This document shows positions 58,501 through 64,000 of a stretch of 64,000 nucleotides of DNA, piece after piece. A model generated the notes under the pieces. That model was not told the origin of the DNA, did no database searches, and saw only the letters and a program-made list of their open reading frames with translations. The translations under genes were made by a program, and so were the position numbers. Within the stretch, counting starts at the first letter, position 1, and each line of letters starts with the position of its first letter. The stretch is from Apostichopus japonicus (taxonomy: Eukaryota; Echinodermata; Holothuroidea; Aspidochirotida; Stichopodidae): the NCBI RefSeq assembly GCF_037975245.1, contig NC_092580.1:32451001-32515000 (forward strand), written 5' to 3'.

Positions 58501-61500
58501 AGCGGATCACTTGGATAAACTGCAGAAAGCAGCAAATGACAGCGAATCAGGTTTGTCCCGAAAAAGGTTGTTCGTTGCTGCTCAATAAGTAATGAAACGA
58601 AAGAACCAACCTCTTTTGTTTCCATTCATACCACGATGTGTCTAGTCAGAATGCTGCCTTTGGAAAAAAAATCTTTGTTCCAAAAGCTCTCACCTCCTAA
58701 TTACTTCATTATTCACTGATATTTACATCTATCGCCACAGTGGAGGAATTGCAAAACTAGGTTCGAGAAGTTTTATGGAAATGACAACATTAGCAATGTT
58801 TTTGAGGTTTTATAATGGTTGACAAAGGGTGAACCAATTATCTCCTTGGTGTAATCTTTAGATTTGGAAGGAAGAGGTCTGTGTCCTAGAGAGGGTCTTG
58901 GGGGGGAGGGGGGAGGGGTGTAGTATAAGAATGTTGTCAAGGGTTGTTGGATAGGTAGATTGGAGTGGGTATAGGATACGGGCAAGTGTCGTCATTCGTA
59001 AATACCCACCAGAATTTTTTTTTTTCCTTTAATGGTAGATAAGCAGGGAACCAATGCATCCTTTGTCTTGTATTGTGCGTCTTTTGTAATCCGTAACAAA
59101 GCCCAGATATGCGTATTGCTTTATCATCATTCTTTTTCAGGGAGCTATGAACCTCCTCTTACCAATGTTTTCACTATGCAGTGGTTCCTAACTCTGTTTG
59201 CCACCTGCCTCCCAAACAGTCTGGTTCTCCGAGTTTGGGATACCCTCTTCCTGGAAGGATCAGAAATCTTGCTTCGTACAGCTCTCGCAATTTGGTTGAA
59301 ATTGGAAAAGTAAGTATTGGCTGATATTCAAAGTAACCGTTTGCACTTTCTGTTTCCTACATTTTCTTTACTTAAATCATTCATTTCTTCGCTTTCCATT
59401 TTATGTGAAGGATGTGGAAAACTCAGAAAGAAGAGAGAGCTATAAGACATGAAAATAAGAAGACTATCACCTTCGGGTTGGCATGAATTATTCAGAAAGA
59501 CGTGTTTGTGAAAACAATGTTTACAGGCATTGATCATTCGTGTAGACATTGCCTTGCTTTGAAATAACCTTGCAAGATCTCAGAAATCCTGGCTGGTGTT
59601 GAACTAACATTAACACTAACCCACTAAAAATGATTTTGTGAGGGAGAATTTCTTCTTTACTTCATTAAAACATTTCGTTGAATGACACCCCCCTAAATGG
59701 GTTTGCTGTTCCTTCTTCTTGGTTTGCACACATAGTGTTTCATAGTCTCATACTTTCATAATTTACTCCTCTTACCTGTCTGGACTCTACTATTACACCT
59801 ATTACCTAGTGTGAATTAAGTTAACATTGTTAGGGCTCCTTTAAAGTAGTATTCAGGGTTTCATTTATCAATAGTACCACTAAGATGTATGTTTCCCGTC
59901 GCTAGTGTGAAACCAGTTAACATTGTTAGGGCTCCTTTAAAGTAGTATTCAGGGTTTCATTTATCAATAGTACCACTAAGATGTATGTTTCCCGTCGCTA
60001 GTGTGAATTAAGTTAACATTGTTAGGGCTCCTTTAAAGTAGTATTCAGGGTTTCATTTATCAATAGTACCACTAAGATGTATGTTTCCCGTCGCTAGTGT
60101 GAAACAAGTTAAGGATGTAAGGGCTCCTTTAAAGTAGTATTCAGGTTTCATTTAGTTTCAATAGTCACACTAAGATGTATGTTTCACATCACTAGTATGA
60201 AACAAGTTAACATTGTTAGGGCTCCTTTAAAGTAGTATTCAGGGTTTCATTTATCAATAGTACCACTAAGATGTATGTTTCCCGCCGCTAGTGTGAAACA
60301 AGTTAAGGATGTAAGGGCTCCTTTAAAGTAGTATTCAGGGTTTCATTTAGTTTCAATAGTCACACTAAGATGTATGTTTCCCGTCGCTAGTGTGAATTAA
60401 GTTAACATTGTTAGGGCTCCTTTAAAGTAGTATTCAGGGTTTCATTTATCAATAGTACCACTAAGATGTATGTTTCCCGCCGCTAGTGTGAAACAAGTTA
60501 AGGATGTAAGGGCTCCTTTAAAGTAGTATTCAGGTTTCATTTAGTTTCAATAGTCACACTAAGATGTATGTTTCCCGTCGCTAGTGTGAATTAAGTTAAC
60601 ATTGTTAGGGCTCCTTTAAAGTAGTATTCAGGTTTTCATTTAGTTTCAATAGTCACACTAAGATGTATGTTTCCCGTCGCTAGTGTGAATTAAGTTAACA
60701 TTGTTAGGGCTCCTTTAAAGTAGTATTCAGGTTTTCATTTAGTTTCAATAGTCACACTAAGATGTATGTTTCCCGTCGCTAGTGTGAAACAAGTTAACAT
60801 TGTTAGGGCTCCTTTAAAGTAGTATTCAGGTTTCATTTAGTTTCAATAGTCACACTAAGATGTATGTTTCCCGTCGCTAGTGTGAAACCAGTTAACATTG
60901 TTAGGGCTCCTTTAAAGTAGTATTCAGGTTTTCATTTAGTTTCAATAGTCACACTAAGATGTATGTTTCACATCACTAGTGTGAAACAAGTTAACATTGT
61001 TAGGGCTCATTTAAAGTAGTATTCACAGGTTCATTTTAATAGCTTCAGTATAATGCATCAAAGATGCAGAATCAAAAATGACATTATCCAACAAGTAGTA
61101 GAAAGTCAAAATAGAAGAATTTAATATTTGAAAATCTTGTCATTGAAAAAACTGCTCTTGTTGAAGTTTGCCCTAGTTTTAATTTATTCTTTCAAGTTGT
61201 ACAGGTATGGGCAGATAATTGCTATCAACTCTACTTGAGATTGGTATCGGTTTCCAGAAATCTTCATCTGACGTTACAATTAATACTGACTCATTGGTCA
61301 GCGTATGTCCAGCTGTCCATTCTTAAACCAGCTTATCTGTTGAGTGAGCCTACTGAAAGGAGCGCTTGACCTTGTAGAATAGTTGATTGATAGTTTTAAT
61401 TTACCCCTCAGCGTAATAAATTTGCAGGAAGATGCACACACTAAAGAGAATTTTTAGTCGTAACTTTTGTGTTGACAAAGTCAAAAAAACATATTCATTC

Positions 61501-63936
61501 AGGAAGGCATATGAAGGCATATGTATGTTTATGTATGTACATATGCAAGCGTGAATGTATGTATGCATGTATATATACATTACACAGTCTGTAACTCAAA
61601 CAGTACATCGTGGGTTAACTTCAGATATGTTACAGTACGTAGTAGTGGGTACTGTTTTGTGGGTGTGGGAAGCCATTTCTCTATACCAGGCAAGTTCTTG
61701 CCCTTCATCCTAAAGATTTATAGTTGAAATTGATGTCTAAACACAGAATTACATACCTTGTATACCTGCAGAAGTTGATGCTAGTGGTGTACAGATTATG
61801 TCAAATTGCAAATTACTTGGAAAACTACCCAGTTGAAGCAATTTAGTAAACATACTTTCTCAAATCTTGAGAATATTTCTTCAGCCTGTGCCTCCTAATG
61901 AGAATATTTCATGATTTAATCGGCACACCTGCTCGACATTTTGCCTGAAGAGGTCAGGTGGAAGAAATGCTAGCACATTGCATTGGAATACTTCGGATAG
62001 GAAACTGAAGGGTTCTTTTTCACGTTTCTAGTTGGTGGTGGATTTTTCTGATTTTATTTCATAAGTAAAATTAAGAAATATTGACTCTGAAAGTTCATGA
62101 ATTATAGTGAACACTGGAATTAACTGGGGTACAGTAGGTAGGGATATGTATGCCTAAATGTTGTGATGAACAGAGAAAAACCTGACCGAAGTAGTGTTGG
62201 AAAACTGAATTAAAACTTGCTATTTATTCATATTGAAAACTTGTATACATAACCATTTTTTCCATTAAAACTGTTTAGCAATAACATTAAACTTTAAATT
62301 GTTCTACGGATAACCTTTATGAGCCCCAAGGACAATCAGCAACCATGGGTTTACAAATATCAGCTGGGCTGATAAACAGGAAAAAAAATCGTTCCTATCT
62401 TGCTAATTAGTTCCTTCCTACGTAACATAAAGGGATGTTAAACATCAATGGAGTCATGTTTATATTCCAGTCTGCCTTTGCCGTCATGCCAGATTAATGA
62501 AAAAAAACCCACAGCCTAATGAATAATCCAAACCCAAATAAAATGTGCTGCTTTTTTCGTGATGCACAGTACAAATTTAGTTCCCAAATGTACTCCTGTA
62601 TGTGATTGAGTAGAAGGTGTTTCATGTCGCATCGATGGTATTAAAACAGAAGTGTGATTGCAAAGGTTTGATTCGCAGCTGTGGCACATTTCGGATAGCC
62701 CTGTCAATATTTGACATCAAACAACATAATTTAGTGATTTGACATTTACATTACCCATTGATATTGATCTGAATCGATTTACTCTCTATTGTCTGAGCAC
62801 ACCTGTCATCTAGAGGGTGAGGCTAACACAATAGGTTTCATTGTTAATTGAGTGGCTTAGGCTGGCTGGGCTTTGTAAATCAAGAAATTCATTTATTTAT
62901 TGTGTTTGTAAATATTTGCTTTTTTTCATTGTACATAAATGAAACCCCATCTTTTAACATCTTTAATAACTTGTATTAATAGTAGAAGTATAGTTGGTAT
63001 TGTCCTCTGTGGTAGGTAGGTTTATGCTACATTTAAGTAGAACAGAAAATGTTACCATTTAGAAACATGTGTGCAAAAGTAAGTGGGCCTGACGTTTCGA
63101 TCCTAGTAGGATCTTCTTCAAAGGCTAAATGACAAGTAAGAGTAACAGAAGGGACAAAAACAAGCACAGAATACAGACAGGTTAATGAGCATGGTGAACA
63201 CAAAGAGATAGATGGAAGGGGATTAGTAGACACGGGATGGAGAGAAGAAACCAACAGGGCAAGAGGAGAGGTAGGAGATAAACATTTAGAAACCTGACGT
63301 AGAAGGTATGAAGTGCAGCTGCGATATGCAGATGTCACAAATATGAAAAAATAAGATGAAAAGTTTTTCTTTTTACGGTGCCCTTGATTTTGACTTGCTT
63401 TTATAGAAGCTCATGAAAGGTTTTTTAGGTTCAGTGCTTGCAATTTTTTTTTTCTTCCACCAGAAACCAACTGAGAGAAAGTCTTAAAGTTTAATTTTCT
63501 TTATAAACAGCCCTAGAATACTCATTTGTATAAAAGTTGCAGGTACCATTAAATTTTTGATCGGTTTATAATAGAAACAGTCGTAACGTTTCATTGGATA
63601 AGTTTACAACCAACAGCTGCTATGCTGCAGATATACAACATACGGTTGATAGTTGAAATAGTCAGTACAATAAGTAGAGTGTTTCTGTGAAATGATCACG
63701 TTTCCATGCTTGACTCTAACCGCTCTAATACGCAGTCAGACTGCCGCTAACGCTTGTTGCCACAGTAACTGTCACTAACGCTTGTTGCCATAGTAACCAG
63801 CATTCCCATTTTTCCATCGAACTGATACAGAAGACTGATGCACGTGCAGAGCGCAGATGAGTTTTACAGTCGCATGGGAAACCTAACTAACAAGATGCTG
63901 AGAGGACAGACCCTGGATGAAGATGATTTAATCCAG
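39970..63936 (+). CDS. TBC1D30: TBC1D30, Rab GTPase-activating protein, 5' eight exons
   Basis: Eight exons with consistent phases (1,1,0,0,0,1,2,0) give about 556 residues; the C-terminus lies beyond the window. The N-terminal 206 residues are acidic and Ser/Thr-rich. A basic helical segment (residues about 207-262, ending LQAVSQKRR) follows. The RabGAP-TBC domain begins near residue 283. It contains the arginine-finger motif IVKDLHRTG (Arg about 350) and the glutamine-finger motif GYCQG (Gln about 386), so catalysis is probably intact. LRALSVDMAVFR, PPLTNVFTMQWFLTLFATCL and ADEFYSRMG match vertebrate TBC1D30 closely. In mammals this protein acts on Rab8 and limits primary cilium formation. 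Introns are up to 7.5 kb and repeat-laden. Confidence 0.95.
40802..41442. mobile_element. MITE with 8-bp TSD in TBC1D30 intron 1
   Basis: The ends ACTAAAACGAATGAC and GTCATTCGTTTTAGT are inverted repeats set a few bases inside the boundaries. The direct duplication AATATCAT flanks it (40794-40801 and 41443-41450). The word GAATGAC is repeated many times near the left end and GTCATTC near the right. The 8-bp duplication suggests a hAT-type origin. It has no coding capacity. Confidence 0.87.
46535..47190. repeat. Diverged tandem duplication, ~360 bp, in TBC1D30 intron 1
   Basis: AGATAATAAACTA..GCACTTGTACACAGC at about 46553 recurs at about 46899, and both copies end in CACTTCTATAACA short repeats (46770-46845 and 47115-47185). 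Confidence 0.85.
47290..47454 (+). CDS. TBC1D30: TBC1D30 exon 2
   Basis: The acceptor ATATCAATAG completes a Gly codon; the donor is AGGA|GTAAGT. The peptide GNTELVEMIKDLRHGVSVYS through LQAVSQKR matches the charged helical region before the TBC domain. Confidence 0.93.
49808..51870. mobile_element. ~2.06-kb inverted-repeat-bounded element with GTCACGCGAGTCAC motifs
   Basis: TGGTCAATTCCATG at 49808 and CATGGAATTGACCA ending at 51870 are perfect inverted repeats. Between them the word GTCACGCGAGTCAC occurs nine times exactly (50170, 50337, 50351, 50687, 50701, 51452, 51474, 51664, 51843) and once degenerate (50520). The last copy directly abuts the right end. All are in one orientation. A 343-bp internal tandem duplication (50061/50404) is present. 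No long frame and no clear target duplication are seen, so the class is unknown. Confidence 0.72.
54955..55016 (+). CDS. TBC1D30: TBC1D30 exon 3
   Basis: A 62-nt exon after TTATTTTCAG, with donor ACAG|GTAATA. It encodes REDAQLRFSIEPHPGKKSF, equivalent to the 'KLKFTLEP' stretch of vertebrates. Confidence 0.93.
55240..55431 (+). CDS. TBC1D30: TBC1D30 exon 4, TBC domain start
   Basis: Phase 0 throughout, 64 codons from WYDALRSMARLPFGIPPEFR to LGSQIVK; donor AAAG|GTACGG. Confidence 0.96.
57101..57286 (+). CDS. TBC1D30: TBC1D30 exon 5, both catalytic fingers
   Basis: Phase 0 throughout, 62 codons. DLHRTGC supplies the arginine finger and GYCQGFN the glutamine finger; acceptor TTTTCGATAG, donor TAAG|GTACAG. 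Confidence 0.97.
57330..57880. repeat. Diverged tandem repeat in TBC1D30 intron 5
   Basis: Five or so loose copies of GATTTTGTTTATTGTAACTT followed by GTATGGTG..., GCATGC..TTTGTAGTT and GGTAAGGTAC. One gap holds an unrelated GGTAAACCGG-type insertion near 57550-57680. Confidence 0.75.
58382..58550 (+). CDS. TBC1D30: TBC1D30 exon 6
   Basis: The acceptor is TGCCATTTTCAG. The peptide VMIFLIDHVLPDNYFSNNLR continues the TBC fold; the exon ends TCAG|GTTTGT in phase 1. Confidence 0.96.
59141..59309 (+). CDS. TBC1D30: TBC1D30 exon 7
   Basis: The acceptor is TTCTTTTTCAG. The peptide SYEPPLTNVFTMQWFLTLFA through LRTALAIWLKLEK is highly conserved in the family; the donor AAAA|GTAAGT leaves phase 2. 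Confidence 0.96.
59805..61035. repeat. 96-bp minisatellite in TBC1D30 intron 7
   Basis: About 12-13 head-to-tail units of GTGTGAA..AAGTTAACATTG, GGGCTCCTTTAAAGTAGTAT, TAAGATGTATGTTTCCCGTC. Units come in two alternating types, with either ATTTATCAATAGTACCAC or ATTTAGTTTCAATAGTCACA in the middle, giving small length differences. Confidence 0.93.
63074..63340. repeat. Dispersed repeat sharing the 15.4-kb hairpin sequence
   Basis: AAGTAAGTGGGCCTGACGTT, then TTCGATCCTAGTAGGATCTTC, is the same family as the hairpin at 15432-15541. It continues into AC/AG-rich sequence whose minus-strand frame is Ser/Leu-rich and looks non-coding. It lies in TBC1D30 intron 7. Confidence 0.75.
63831..63936 (+). CDS. 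TBC1D30: TBC1D30 exon 8, last in window
   Basis: The acceptor GATACAG completes a Lys codon. The peptide RLMHVQSADEFYSRMGNLTN then LDEDDLIQ matches the end of the TBC region; donor CCAG|GTATGA, phase 0. Further exons lie outside the window. Confidence 0.93.
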
Positions 63937-64000
63937 GTATGAGGAAGACCTAGCTGGTGTGAACCCAAACCCATGCATGCATGCAATATACCTCGACTGC

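Noticed and set aside
63033-63338. 101-codon minus-strand frame
   Set aside because: Lies over a dispersed repeat shared with 15.4 kb; low-complexity Ser/Leu/Pro composition and no domain.

Overview
This looks like a window from an animal nuclear genome, most likely a marine deuterostome and possibly an echinoderm such as a sea cucumber. That placement is inference. It rests on intron-rich genes with GT-AG splice sites, an animal-type TBC1D30 gene, a TIMP-like gene with a CxC N-terminus (a family expanded in echinoderms), intron-containing tRNA-Leu(CAA) genes, and dense non-LTR and hAT-type repeats. No prokaryotic gene structure is present.

Layout. (1) 0.9-9.2 kb, minus strand: a multi-exon gene for a type I membrane protein. 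Spliced exon by exon it resembles the gamete fusogen HAP2/GCS1. One stretch (about 5.5-6.6 kb) could not be joined with confidence. Its first intron carries a ~180-bp minisatellite that copies the real splice acceptor. (2) 9.7-15.6 kb: nested mobile elements. These include a non-LTR retrotransposon tail split by a non-autonomous hAT element with an 8-bp target duplication, a tandem duplication of that element's end, a MITE and a long hairpin. (3) 17.4-36.8 kb, minus strand: a three-exon TIMP/tensilin-like secreted inhibitor. Its 16.9-kb first intron holds, on the opposite strand, a tandem array of 47 full-length tRNA-Leu(CAA) genes with a 227-bp period, plus one truncated and one degenerate copy. 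The array is split at 23.53-28.67 kb by a composite of a Tx1/L1-type retrotransposon fragment (itself hit by a hAT element) and a CR1/L2-type fragment. (4) 40.0-64.0 kb, plus strand: the first eight exons of TBC1D30, a Rab GTPase-activating protein, running off the right end. Its introns contain an 8-bp-TSD MITE, a ~2.06-kb inverted-repeat-bounded element studded with one 14-bp motif, and a 96-bp minisatellite.

The three protein genes have unrelated roles: gamete fusion, extracellular matrix control, and Rab/cilium trafficking. The most striking structure is the large single-isotype tRNA array inside an intron of an oppositely transcribed gene. All assignments come from reading the sequence; no database search was run.
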